Shown piece after piece: positions 25,982 through 35,816 of a DNA stretch of 64,000 nucleotides. Location of the stretch: NCBI GenBank assembly GCA_029202405.1, contig CP119312.1, positions 3,229,001 to 3,293,000 of the forward strand, written 5' to 3'. How positions within the stretch are numbered: the first letter of the stretch is position 1; each line of letters begins with the position of its first letter. Below the pieces are notes generated by a model. It made no database searches. It was not told the DNA's origin and saw only the letters and a list, made by a program, of their open reading frames with translations. This stretch comes from Candidatus Devosia phytovorans. GTDB taxonomy: Bacteria; Pseudomonadota; Alphaproteobacteria; Rhizobiales; Devosiaceae. Made by a program: the position numbers and the translations under genes.

Positions 25982-26680
25982 ATGAACGACATGACGCCGC
26001 AGCGCAGCCTGAGCCACATTACCGATTGGGTGTTCGATCTGGACAACACCCTCTATCCGCGCACCTGCAATCTTTTCGCGCAGATCGATATCCGCATCAC
26101 CAATTACGTGATGGATCTGACCAGGCTCGATTTCGACGCGGCCCGTGTGTTGCAGAAGACCTATTACCGCGATTTCGGCACGACGCTGAACGGGCTGATG
26201 CAGCAGCACAAGATCGATCCGGACCACTTCCTCAACACGGTCCATGCCATCGACTATTCACCGGTCGATGCCCATCCCGATCTGGTCGATGCCATCCGCG
26301 CCCTGCCCGGCCGCAAGTTCATCCTGACCAATGGCGATGTCAGCCATGCCCGCTCGGTGCTGAAGCGCCTGGGGGGCGACGACATTTTCGAGCATGTGCA
26401 CGATATCCGCGCCATGACCTATGTGCCCAAGCCGCACAAGGCAGCCTATGACGGGTTCTTCGCCCTGCATGGCATAGACCCGACCCGCGCGGTGATGTTC
26501 GACGATCTCGAAAAGAACCTCGTTGTGCCGCACGACATGGGCATGTCGACGGTGCATGTCGTGGCCGGCGAAGATTTTGCCCACGAGCAGATCGATGCCT
26601 GGGAGATGGCCCGCGCCACCGGCCCGCATGTGCATCACATCACAGACGATCTGGCGAAGTTCCTGCGCGAACGGCCCTGA
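25982..26680 (+). CDS. HAD-superfamily phosphatase, pyrimidine 5'-nucleotidase type
   Basis: 232 residues. HAD motif I is VFDLDNTLYP (Asp19 nucleophile, Asp21 acid/base), motif II ILTNGD, motif III Lys in YVPKPHKAAYD, and motif IV MFDDLEKNL. The LYP after motif I and the helical cap fit the SDT1/PHM8 pyrimidine 5'-nucleotidase group. It would remove phosphate from small metabolites or nucleotides. A GTG 6 bases upstream is an alternative start. Monocistronic; converges on the VOC-protein gene. Confidence 0.9.
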   Translation: MNDMTPQRSLSHITDWVFDLDNTLYPRTCNLFAQIDIRITNYVMDLTRLDFDAARVLQKTYYRDFGTTLNGLMQQHKIDPDHFLNTVHAIDYSPVDAHPDLVDAIRALPGRKFILTNGDVSHARSVLKRLGGDDIFEHVHDIRAMTYVPKPHKAAYDGFFALHGIDPTRAVMFDDLEKNLVVPHDMGMSTVHVVAGEDFAHEQIDAWEMARATGPHVHHITDDLAKFLRERP

Positions 26681-26690
26681 GCGGCGCGCC

Positions 26691-27059
26691 CTACATATTG
26701 TTGAGATGCAGGATGTTTCCGTCCGGGTCCTTGAACCAGACCATTTTCATCTCGCCGGCTGAATGGATGCCATCCTTGTAGTCCATGCCCGGATACTGCT
26801 CGAAGCTGACGCCCTTGGACCTGAGGTCGGCAACGATGCTTTCCACCTCGTCGTCGACGCCCCAGGCCACTGCATTGGCCTGATTGGTGCCGGCGAAATC
26901 GGAGACATAAACGACCAGGGTGGTACGGCCGGTCTGGAAGGTCATGACGTTCGCGTCTTCATGGGTCAGTTTCAGCCCTAGCGTATTGGCATAGAAGTCG
27001 CGGGCACGGGCCATGTCGCTGACGGCGACGATGGCGCTGGAATCCTTGTCCTTGAACAT
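26691..27059 (-). CDS. VOC (glyoxalase/bleomycin-resistance fold) family protein
   Basis: 122 residues with the paired beta-alpha-beta-beta-beta modules of the vicinal-oxygen-chelate fold: SSAIVAVSDMARARDFYANTLGL at the start and MVWFKDPDGNILHLNNM at the end (metal-ligand Glu position reads L). Substrate cannot be told. GAGGAG is directly followed by ATGAAAATG; the second ATG (27059) has the better spacing. Confidence 0.82.
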   Translation of the reverse strand: MFKDKDSSAIVAVSDMARARDFYANTLGLKLTHEDANVMTFQTGRTTLVVYVSDFAGTNQANAVAWGVDDEVESIVADLRSKGVSFEQYPGMDYKDGIHSAGEMKMVWFKDPDGNILHLNNM

Positions 27060-27195
27060 TTTCATCTCCTCGCTCTGTCTCAACGCAACGTCAGAGGGCG
27101 CTGGGTAGTTCAAAGACGGCCAGCGCCGGGCCGACCCGACTGCATTGCCGCGAATTTAGTTTCCCCGCCCCATCGCCCAGAGCTATCATCACGTC

Positions 27196-29069
<1,874 letters not shown>

Positions 29070-29073
<4 letters not shown>

Positions 29074-30059
29074 GCTGGTTTGACGATCAGCCGTCCCTTG
29101 ACCTCACCGGCAAGGATGCGCTGCGCCGCCTCGGGCAATTGTTCGAGGCTGATTTCCTCGACCATGCCGGCATAGGCCCCGGCATCGAACAATGTGCCGA
29201 GGCGTTGCCAGGCCGCGAGGCGCGGGCCTGCCGGGCGCATGACGCTGTCGATTCCAAACAGACTTATCCCCCGCAGGATGAAGGGGAGTACAGTGGTGTC
29301 GAGTTCAACCCCGCCAGCCATGCCGATGCTGGCCACGAGGCCATCGTAATTGACCTGTTTCAGCGCCTTGCTCAGCACCTTGCCACCGACATTGTCGATC
29401 ACCGCAGCCCAGCGCGAGGCTTCGAGCGGCCGGTCCGGCTGCGCGAGAAACTCCTCGCGATCGACAATGGTCCCGGCGCCGAGAGCGCGGAGGGCGTCGG
29501 CATGCTGAGGGCGGCCGGAGAGAGCCGCGATCTGGTAGCCGAGCTTGTGCAGCAGCGCGATGGCGATTGTGCCCACGCCGCCAGCTGCGCCCGTGACCAG
29601 CACGTCGCCGCTACCGGGCCGCAGACCGGCTTCTTCGAGCTTGTCCACGGCCAGCATGGCGGTGAGACCAGCCGTACCAATCACCATGGCGTCGCGGGTG
29701 GAAAGGCCCTCCGGCAGCGGCACCAGCCAGTCACCACTGACGCGGGCGCGTTCGGCATAGCCGCCCCAATGGGTTTCGCCGACGCGCCAGCCGGTGAGCA
29801 CGACTTTGTCGCCCGCCGTGAAGCGCGCATCCATGCTGTCGCGAACCGTGCCGGAGAAGTCGATGCCGGCGACATGGGGAAAGTCGCGCACGAGGCCCCC
29901 CGTGCCGGTGAGGCAGAGTCCGTCCTTGTAGTTGAGGCCGGCCCAGTCGATGTCGACCGTGACATTGCCATCGGGCAGGTTGGAGTCATCCAGCGTCTGG
30001 ACGCTGGACGTTACCTTTCCATCAGCCTGTTTTTCCGTCAGCAGGGCGCGGAATGTCAT
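29070..30059 (-). CDS. Zinc-free MDR oxidoreductase, acrylyl-CoA reductase (AcuI/YhdH) family
   Basis: 329 residues. NADPH-dependent medium-chain reductase. The family's N-terminal ALLTEKQADGKV..V..L, the GLNYKDGLCLTGTGGLVRDFPHVAGIDFSGTV block and the nucleotide site VTGAAGGVGTIAIALLHKLGY are all clear. AcuI members reduce acryloyl-CoA to propionyl-CoA and detoxify acrylate; the exact substrate here is inferred by family only. AAGGAG lies 7 bases before the ATG. Divergent from an ArsR gene. Confidence 0.9.
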
Positions 30060-30168
30060 GGTCGACTCCTTATGGTTTTTCGCCAGCTTGGCACGATGCG
30101 CTCCCTGGGTCACCCTCTGGCGCGGTGTGGCGAAGCGTCTTACCTATGGGTCAGCAAGCCCTCGAGAC

Positions 30169-30489
30169 ATGACCGTGACCACGCCCAACGACGAACAGAT
30201 CACCGTGATTGCCGAAACCTATCGCCTGCTCGGCGATCCAACGCGGCTGCGCATCCTTCTGGCATGCCTGGCGGGTCCCATCGCCGTTGGCGATATCGCC
30301 AAACTCGCCAATGCCTCGCCTTCTTTGGTCAGCCACCATCTGCGTCTCTTGCGCGGGGCACGGCTGGTGCGCGGAACGCGACAGAACAAGCAGGTGTTTT
30401 ACCAGACAGCCGACGAGCATATCGCCCATATGCTCACCGACATGATCGAGCATGCGATTGAAGAGCACGACGAGACCAGCGACACCTGA
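30169..30489 (+). CDS. ArsR/SmtB-family metal-sensing repressor
   Basis: 106 residues. Winged helix with SLVSHHLRLLRGARLVRGTRQNKQVFYQ. The last helix carries DEHIAHMLTDMIEHAIEEH, i.e. D-x-H-X10-H-X4-H. The first three ligands match the alpha-5 zinc/cobalt site of CzrA/SmtB (D-x-H-X10-H-X2-H/E), with Glu at the fourth position. It should therefore sense Zn, Co or similar ions. It lies 76 bases before a His-rich cation efflux gene, with a matching operator in between, so it probably represses that pump. Confidence 0.9.
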   Translation: MTVTTPNDEQITVIAETYRLLGDPTRLRILLACLAGPIAVGDIAKLANASPSLVSHHLRLLRGARLVRGTRQNKQVFYQTADEHIAHMLTDMIEHAIEEHDETSDT

Positions 30490-30523
30490 CCGCAGCCTCG
30501 GCGTGAAAATCACCTTGCACAAA

Positions 30524-30545
30524 CATATGAACATGTATTCATATG
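30524..30545 (+). promoter_or_regulatory. ArsR/SmtB operator upstream of the CDF efflux gene
   Basis: A perfect palindrome CATATGAA-CATGTA-TTCATATG. It contains TGAA-N6-TTCA, the known core of SmtB/CzrA operators. A TTGCAC -35-like box (30515-30520) lies just upstream, so the bound repressor would block the promoter of the efflux gene. Confidence 0.8.
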
Positions 30546-30565
30546 AAGCAAGTGAGGAGTGAGCC

Positions 30566-31627
30566 ATGACAAGCGGCAGGAATTCGGCAGGAGCGGCGGT
30601 GGGGCATGAGCATGCCGGGCACGAGCATGACGACCATGACCACCATGAGCATGAGCCACATGAGCACGACCATGCTGGCCGTGACCACGCGGGACACGAT
30701 CATTCCGGCCACGATCATGCCGGGCATAGCCATGCGCCGACGGTAAGCGCGGGCAATGAGCGGGTGGTGCTGATCGGCTTCCTGCTGACCGCCGGCTTCA
30801 TGTTCGCCGAGGTGATTGCCGGCGTGCTGTCGGGCTCACTGGCGCTGATCGCCGATGCCGGACACATGCTGACCGACGCCGCCGCCCTGCTGCTGGCCTG
30901 GGCTGCCTTCCGCTTCGGGCGCCGGGCGTCGGATACCAAGCGGACTTTCGGCTATATGCGGCTCGAAGTGGTGGCGGGGCTGATCAATGCCGTGACGCTG
31001 TTCATCCTCGTCGGCTGGATCATCCATGAGGCGATCCAGCGCTTCATGACGCCCCACGAGGTGCTGGCCGGCCCGATGTTCGTGGTCGCCGTGCTGGGGC
31101 TGGTCATCAACGTGGCCGTGTTCATCGTGCTGTCGCGCGGCGACAAGGAACACGTCAATATCCGCGGCGCCATGGTGCATGTGCTGGGCGACCTGCTCGG
31201 GTCGGTTGCGGCCATTGTCGCCGCCATCACCATCTGGCTGACCGGCTGGATGCCGATCGATCCGATCCTCTCGGTGCTGGTGTCGCTGCTGGTGTTGCGC
31301 AGCGCCTGGAAACTGTTCCGGGGTTCGCTGCATATCCTGATGGAAGGCACGCCGGGCAATGTGGTGGTGGAAGACCTGAGCCAGGCGCTGGTCGCCAAGG
31401 TACCAGGCCTCAAGGCAGTGCGGCATATCCATGTCTGGTCGATCACTTCGGGTAAGCCGGTGGCGACGCTGGAGGTAGTGCTGGACCAGGGTGCAAACGC
31501 ACCGGCGGTGACGCAGGGAGTCAAGGCGGCGCTGCGTGCCGATTACGCGATCACCCATTCGACCGTGGAGATCGTCTGGGACGAGAAGGCGCCAAATTGC
31601 GCCCTCGCCCCCGAGGCCATTCCCTAG
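30566..31627 (+). CDS. Cation diffusion facilitator (CzcD/ZitB-like) with a His-rich N-terminus
   Basis: 353 residues. An N-terminal tail of about 55 residues contains around 20 His in HEH/HDH repeats and should bind or buffer metal. Six helices follow, with the family signature SLALIADAGHMLTDAAALLLAW (HxxxD site) in helix 2 and HVLGDLLGS (HxxxD) in helix 5, the Zn2+/H+ antiport residues. The C-terminal domain is the usual cytoplasmic metal-binding fold (VRHIHVWSITSG). GAGGAG precedes the ATG. Under the adjacent ArsR operator. Its stop overlaps the convergent DadA-like gene. Confidence 0.94.
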   Translation: MTSGRNSAGAAVGHEHAGHEHDDHDHHEHEPHEHDHAGRDHAGHDHSGHDHAGHSHAPTVSAGNERVVLIGFLLTAGFMFAEVIAGVLSGSLALIADAGHMLTDAAALLLAWAAFRFGRRASDTKRTFGYMRLEVVAGLINAVTLFILVGWIIHEAIQRFMTPHEVLAGPMFVVAVLGLVINVAVFIVLSRGDKEHVNIRGAMVHVLGDLLGSVAAIVAAITIWLTGWMPIDPILSVLVSLLVLRSAWKLFRGSLHILMEGTPGNVVVEDLSQALVAKVPGLKAVRHIHVWSITSGKPVATLEVVLDQGANAPAVTQGVKAALRADYAITHSTVEIVWDEKAPNCALAPEAIP

Positions 31628-32874
31628 TAACGGCCCGGTCCCAGGTCGGCGATGTCGATATCGGGCCGCGTGCCGCTGACGAGGTCCGCCATGATACGCG
31701 CCGAGCCGCAGGCCATGGTCCAGCCGAGCGTGCCGTGACCGGAATTGATGAAGAGATTGCCCAGCTTCGAGGCGCCAATGATGGGGGTGCCATCCGGCGT
31801 CATCGGCCGCAGGCCGGTCCAGTAACTGGCGCTGATCGTGTCGCCGGCACCGGGGAACAGCTCGTTGACGCAATGGGCCAGGGTATCGCGACGGCGCGGC
31901 GGCAGGTGTGTGGTATAGCCCGAGAGCTCGGCCATGCCACCGACGCGGATGCGGTCGCCAAGGCGGGTGACAGCGATTTTGTAGGTCTCGTCAAGCACGG
32001 TCGAGACCGGCGCAGCGCCGGCATCCACGATCGGCGCGGTGATGGAGTAACCCTTGACCGGATAGATAGGCAGATCGATCCCCACTTGGCGCGCCAAAAT
32101 GGGCGAAAAGCTGCCGAGCGCCATTACATAGCGGTCGCCCTTGATCAGGCCGGCGCTAGTCCGGACGCCCCTAACCTGGCCGCCCTCGATATCGAGACCA
32201 TCAATTGTGGTGCCATAGCGGAAGGTGACGCCCAGTTGGGCCGCGAGGTCGGCGAGACGGTTGGTGAAGATATGACAATCGCCGGTCTCGTCACCGGGCA
32301 GACGCAAGCCACCGGCAATATCGGCGGGCGAATTGGCGAGACCCGGTTCGGCGGCAATGCAGCTTGCACGATCCAGCACCTCGTAGCTCACACCATATTG
32401 GGTAAGGACCTCGGTGTCCTTGTGGGCGCCATGGACCTGCTTCTGGGTGCGGAACAGTTGCAGCGTACCCTGGGTGCGCTCGTCATACTTGATCCCGGTA
32501 TCGGCACGCAGGGCGATCATCACGTCGCGGCTATATTCGGCGACACGGACCATGCGGGCCTTGTTGATCGCATAGCGCCCGGCCGTGCAATTGGTCAGCA
32601 TCTGGAGGATCCAGCGGACCATATAGGGATCGAGATTGGGCTTCAGGATGAGCGGCGGATGCTTCATCATCAGCCATTTGATGGCCTTCTGCGGGATGCC
32701 GGGACCGGCCCAGGGCGAGGCATAACCAGGAGAGACTTCACCCGCATTGGCGAAACTGGTTTCGAGCGCCACGCCCGGCTGGCGCTCGATGACTTCCACT
32801 TCGTGACCGGCCTTGGCCAGATAGTATGCCGACGTGACCCCAATCACGCCGCCGCCCAGAATAACGACCTTCAA
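31624..32874 (-). CDS. dadA: D-amino acid dehydrogenase-like FAD oxidoreductase (DadA family)
   Basis: 416 residues. FAD site KVVILGGGVIGVTSAYYLAKAGHEVEVIE at the very N-terminus; SFANAGEVSPGYASPWAGPGIP and the C-terminal LRPMTPDGTPIIG and NLFINSGHGTLGWTMACGSA are typical of DadA, which oxidises D-amino acids with a quinone acceptor. The start is a TTG: GGAGG lies 5 bases upstream, and upstream in-frame readings add sequence foreign to the family. It is the last gene of the minus-strand operon with an ABC importer; the real substrate may be an imino or amino acid linked to that pathway rather than D-alanine. Confidence 0.9.
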   Translation of the reverse strand: MKVVILGGGVIGVTSAYYLAKAGHEVEVIERQPGVALETSFANAGEVSPGYASPWAGPGIPQKAIKWLMMKHPPLILKPNLDPYMVRWILQMLTNCTAGRYAINKARMVRVAEYSRDVMIALRADTGIKYDERTQGTLQLFRTQKQVHGAHKDTEVLTQYGVSYEVLDRASCIAAEPGLANSPADIAGGLRLPGDETGDCHIFTNRLADLAAQLGVTFRYGTTIDGLDIEGGQVRGVRTSAGLIKGDRYVMALGSFSPILARQVGIDLPIYPVKGYSITAPIVDAGAAPVSTVLDETYKIAVTRLGDRIRVGGMAELSGYTTHLPPRRRDTLAHCVNELFPGAGDTISASYWTGLRPMTPDGTPIIGASKLGNLFINSGHGTLGWTMACGSARIMADLVSGTRPDIDIADLGPGRY

Positions 32875-32911
32875 CGCTGCCTCCAAATCGGTGACTGCAG
32901 TGATGATGGTC

Positions 32912-32941
32912 CAAATGCATGGCGCTGTCGCCATGCATTTG
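32912..32941 (-). terminator. Strong stem-loop between the ABC ATPase and DadA-like genes
   Basis: A perfect 13-bp stem (32912-32924 with 32929-32941), loop CTGT. It starts 4 bases after the ATPase stop codon. There is no T-run after it on the minus strand, so it more likely limits read-through or protects the mRNA than gives full termination. Confidence 0.6.
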
Positions 32942-32944
32942 TGG

Positions 32945-33673
32945 TCAGGTCAGCACGACATGCTGGGTCAGTTCCTCGATGGTCGTGTCAGCCTTGGCGA
33001 CGTCGAAGACCTTGGTGCCATGGCTCATGATGACGAAGCGATCGCAGACCTGGTAGGCGTGATAGAGATTGTGCGTCACCAGCACGCTGGACACACCCTC
33101 CTCCTTGAGCTTGAGCACCTGATTGAGCAGGGCTTCGGTCTCACGCACCGAGAGGGCCGAGGTTGGCTCGTCCAAAAGCAGAACGCGGCGCTTGAAGAAG
33201 ACGGCGCGGGCGATGGCAACGGCCTGTTTCTGGCCACCCGAGAGATCGCCGACCAGCTTGTCCGGACTATCGATGCCCGAAATATGCACGGCGCTCTCGA
33301 GCACCTGCATGGCGATATCGCGCATCTTCTTGAGGTCGAGAAAGCCGAAGCGGGTGGTGAGCTCGCGACCGAGGAAGATGTTGCGCGAGATGGAGAGGCA
33401 GTCGACCAGAGCGGTGTTCTGGTAGATGGTCTCAATCCCCGCCTCGGCGCTGTCGCGGCGATTGGTGAAATCCTGTTTCACGCCATCGACCGAGATATGG
33501 CCCGAGCTCGGACGGTGAATACCCGAGAGCATGTTGACCGTGGTCGACTTGCCGGCGCCATTGTCACCGAGCAGACCCACGACCTCGCTGTGGCCAACTT
33601 CAAAGCTCAGATCGGTCAGGGCCTTCAGTGGTCCGAAGGTCTTGTTGATATTGTGCAGGGCGAGCAGGCTCAT
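32945..33673 (-). CDS. Sugar-type ABC importer, ATP-binding protein
   Basis: 242 residues, one nucleotide-binding domain: Walker A GDNGAGKST, signature LSGGQKQAVAIARA, Walker B VLLLDEPTSALS. It matches the single-domain ATPases of carbohydrate uptake systems of the ribose/fructose (FrcA) type. The start ATG overlaps the permease stop (ATGA). The longer frame reading to 34108 is not real: it is antisense to, or out of frame with, the permease. Member of the operon with permease and binding protein. Confidence 0.93.
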   Translation of the reverse strand: MSLLALHNINKTFGPLKALTDLSFEVGHSEVVGLLGDNGAGKSTTVNMLSGIHRPSSGHISVDGVKQDFTNRRDSAEAGIETIYQNTALVDCLSISRNIFLGRELTTRFGFLDLKKMRDIAMQVLESAVHISGIDSPDKLVGDLSGGQKQAVAIARAVFFKRRVLLLDEPTSALSVRETEALLNQVLKLKEEGVSSVLVTHNLYHAYQVCDRFVIMSHGTKVFDVAKADTTIEELTQHVVLT

Positions 33674-34686
33674 AGGGATGCTCCCCGGCGATCCAAGCCG
33701 TGATTGAAGATCGAGGCCACCACGATCAGCGTGGCGATGAACATGTCGAGATAAAAGCCCGGGGCGCGCAGCAGCAGCAGCACGTCGGTGATGGTGAAGA
33801 TCAGCATGACGCCGAGGAATACGCCCAGGATCGAACCGCGACCACCGCGGAGCGACAGCCCGCCGATGACGCAGGCGGCAATGGCCTGAAGTTCGAGGCC
33901 GGCGCCCTGCCCCGGCTGCACCGAGCCGACGCGGGTGGTGGCGAGAATGCCGGCGAAGGCCGCCATGAGACCGGCAATGGAAAAGGCGATCAGCTTGATC
34001 CGGCCGGTATTGACGCCGATGGCCGTGGCCGCGGAGCGATTGCCGCCGGTGGCAAAGACGTGATTGCCGAAACGATGGCGATGCATCATGGCCCAGAAGA
34101 CAAGACACAGGCCGATGAACCAGAGGAAGGCGGCGTTGAAGCCGAATATGGTGCCGCCAAACAGGCCGCCAAAGACCGGATTGGGATCAAAACGGACCTG
34201 CACCGCGCCATTGATCAGCAGCACCGCGCCACGCCAGAACAGCAGGCCACCGAGGGTGACGATGAAGCTGGGGAGATTGAAGCGCAGGGTGATGGCGCCG
34301 TTGAGCAGACCGATGGCAGCGCCAACCATGAGGCCGATCGGTGCGGCAATGAAGGCATCCACGCCATTGCCGACCAGCATGGCCATGACGATGGCGGTGA
34401 GCGTATAGACCGAACCGATGGAGAGATCGAACTCGCCGGCGATCATCAAGACGCCGGCGCCGAGCGCCAGGCAGCCGATGACGGGCACGGAGCGCATCAT
34501 GATGCCGATATTGGCCGAGGAGAGATAGCGGAAGTCATCGGCGAACAGGATGCCAGCCGTGATGCAGGAGATCTGGACGAGAATGAAGACCAGGAGAATT
34601 GCCCCGGCCGGCATTTCCAGCAGAGCATAAAGTCGGTCAGCGAAGGTTCGCCTCGGAACGGCGGCGCGATCGTGGGTCATGGACAT
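33670..34686 (-). CDS. Sugar-type ABC importer, permease
   Basis: 338 residues. Ten or so helices of the BPD_transp_2 family (RbsC/FrcB-like); the conserved GEFDLSIGSVYTLTAIVMAML and GNRSAATAIGVNTGRIKLIAFSIAGLMAAFAGI segments and IAACVIGGLSLRGGRGSILGVFLG are present. It forms the membrane pore of the importer. The start is uncertain between ATG 34686 and 34680. It lies 75 bases after the binding-protein gene, across a hairpin. Confidence 0.92.
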   Translation of the reverse strand: MSMTHDRAAVPRRTFADRLYALLEMPAGAILLVFILVQISCITAGILFADDFRYLSSANIGIMMRSVPVIGCLALGAGVLMIAGEFDLSIGSVYTLTAIVMAMLVGNGVDAFIAAPIGLMVGAAIGLLNGAITLRFNLPSFIVTLGGLLFWRGAVLLINGAVQVRFDPNPVFGGLFGGTIFGFNAAFLWFIGLCLVFWAMMHRHRFGNHVFATGGNRSAATAIGVNTGRIKLIAFSIAGLMAAFAGILATTRVGSVQPGQGAGLELQAIAACVIGGLSLRGGRGSILGVFLGVMLIFTITDVLLLLRAPGFYLDMFIATLIVVASIFNHGLDRRGASL

Positions 34687-34719
34687 GGTCACGGTCAAAA
34701 ACTCTGGGAATGAATGGAG

Positions 34720-34755
34720 CTTGGCCGGGTGCCTTTGGGAGACCACCCGGCCAAG
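34720..34755 (-). terminator. Intercistronic stem-loop between binding-protein and permease genes
   Basis: A perfect 12-bp stem (34720-34731 with 34744-34755) with a 12-base loop, right after the binding-protein stop codon. Such hairpins are known to keep binding-protein mRNA more abundant than that for the membrane parts. Confidence 0.65.
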
Positions 34756-34761
34756 GGAACA

Positions 34762-35718
34762 TCAGCGATAGGTGCCGATGAAGGGCTTCACGACGCCGAT
34801 GCGTTCCTGATTAAGGAAAGCACCCTGGCCGGTATCGACATCGGTCGGGGTCAGGCCGTAGCGCTTGGCCATGGCGATCTGGGCGATCGGATAATACCCC
34901 TGCAGGTAGGGCTGCTGGTCCATGGTGGCGAACATCGCGCCACTCTCGACGGCGTTGACGATTTCCACCGCCAGATCGAAGCCGCCGAAGGGCACATCGA
35001 CACCCGCATCCTTGATGGCACCCGCACCAACGGTGGACGTCACCGAGCCGGTGCCGAAGACGGCCTTGATGTCGGGATTGGCGATCAGGGCCTGGGCCAT
35101 GATATTCTGGGCTTCGGCAGGATCGAGGCCGGCACGGACCGTCTCGACCGTGATGCCATGTTCGGTCATGGCGCGCTCGATGCCGCCGCCACGGGCCACG
35201 GCGAAGCTGGCTTCGGGGATTTCGCGCGGGTTGAAGACGGTATCGCCTTCCTTGAGATCGAAGGCCTCGATCATGCGCTGGCCCAGTTCGTAGCCCGAGG
35301 CTTCCTCGTCCATGCCGACATAGGCCTGGCGGCAATTGCCATCGGCGCCTTCAAGGTCGTCATTGTTGAAGCCGATGACCACGACGCCCGCTTCGACCGC
35401 GGCGCAAATGCTGTCGTCGAAGGCGTCCGAGGACGAGATGGCGACGGCAATGCCGTCGACGCCGGTGGCCACGGCGGTGTCGATCAGGTCGTTCTGGCGG
35501 ACCGGGTCATTGTTGGCATATTGCACGTCGAGATCGACGTTGAAGGCGGCCGCGGCGTCCTGCGCGCCCTTGACCACCGGGTTGAAGAACTGAACGCTTG
35601 GATCAAGATAGATGATCATGGTGGCCTTCACCGGATCATCCTGCGCAAAGGCGCCGCCCGCAGAAGCGAGCATGGTGCAGCCGGCCAGCAGGCCTGCCGT
35701 CAATCTGGTCAGTTTCAT
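34762..35718 (-). CDS. Sugar-type ABC importer, periplasmic substrate-binding protein
   Basis: 318 residues. A Sec signal peptide (LLAGCTMLASAGGAFAQ; the Cys is not in a good lipobox position) precedes a two-lobe ribose/fructose-binding-like fold: FFNPVVKGAQDAAAAFNVDLDVQYANND, VDGIAVAISSSDAF, VGMDEEASGYELGQRM and VPFGGFDLA. A sugar or sugar alcohol is likely. GGGAGGACTAGA precedes the ATG. It is 98 bases downstream of the aldehyde dehydrogenase gene on the same strand. Confidence 0.92.
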   Translation of the reverse strand: MKLTRLTAGLLAGCTMLASAGGAFAQDDPVKATMIIYLDPSVQFFNPVVKGAQDAAAAFNVDLDVQYANNDPVRQNDLIDTAVATGVDGIAVAISSSDAFDDSICAAVEAGVVVIGFNNDDLEGADGNCRQAYVGMDEEASGYELGQRMIEAFDLKEGDTVFNPREIPEASFAVARGGGIERAMTEHGITVETVRAGLDPAEAQNIMAQALIANPDIKAVFGTGSVTSTVGAGAIKDAGVDVPFGGFDLAVEIVNAVESGAMFATMDQQPYLQGYYPIAQIAMAKRYGLTPTDVDTGQGAFLNQERIGVVKPFIGTYR

Positions 35719-35761
35719 TCTAGTCCTCCCTTGGATGAAACGGGCCCTCCTCAGGTCCCGC

Positions 35762-35789
35762 TTCGCGCGGCATCCTCATACCGCGCGAA
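35762..35789 (-). other. Inverted repeat between the aldehyde dehydrogenase and binding-protein genes
   Basis: A 9-bp stem (35762-35770 with 35781-35789) with a 10-base loop. It lies 27 bases after the aldehyde dehydrogenase stop. Weak attenuator or processing hairpin; no T-tract. Confidence 0.4.
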
Positions 35790-35816
35790 TTTCGTGTCTC
35801 CCGGTTCCGTTACTCC

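Noticed and set aside
33674..34108. N-terminal extension of the ABC ATPase frame
   Set aside because: It overlaps the permease gene in another frame. The ATPase family starts at the MSLLALHNINKTFG position, with an ATGA overlap to the permease.
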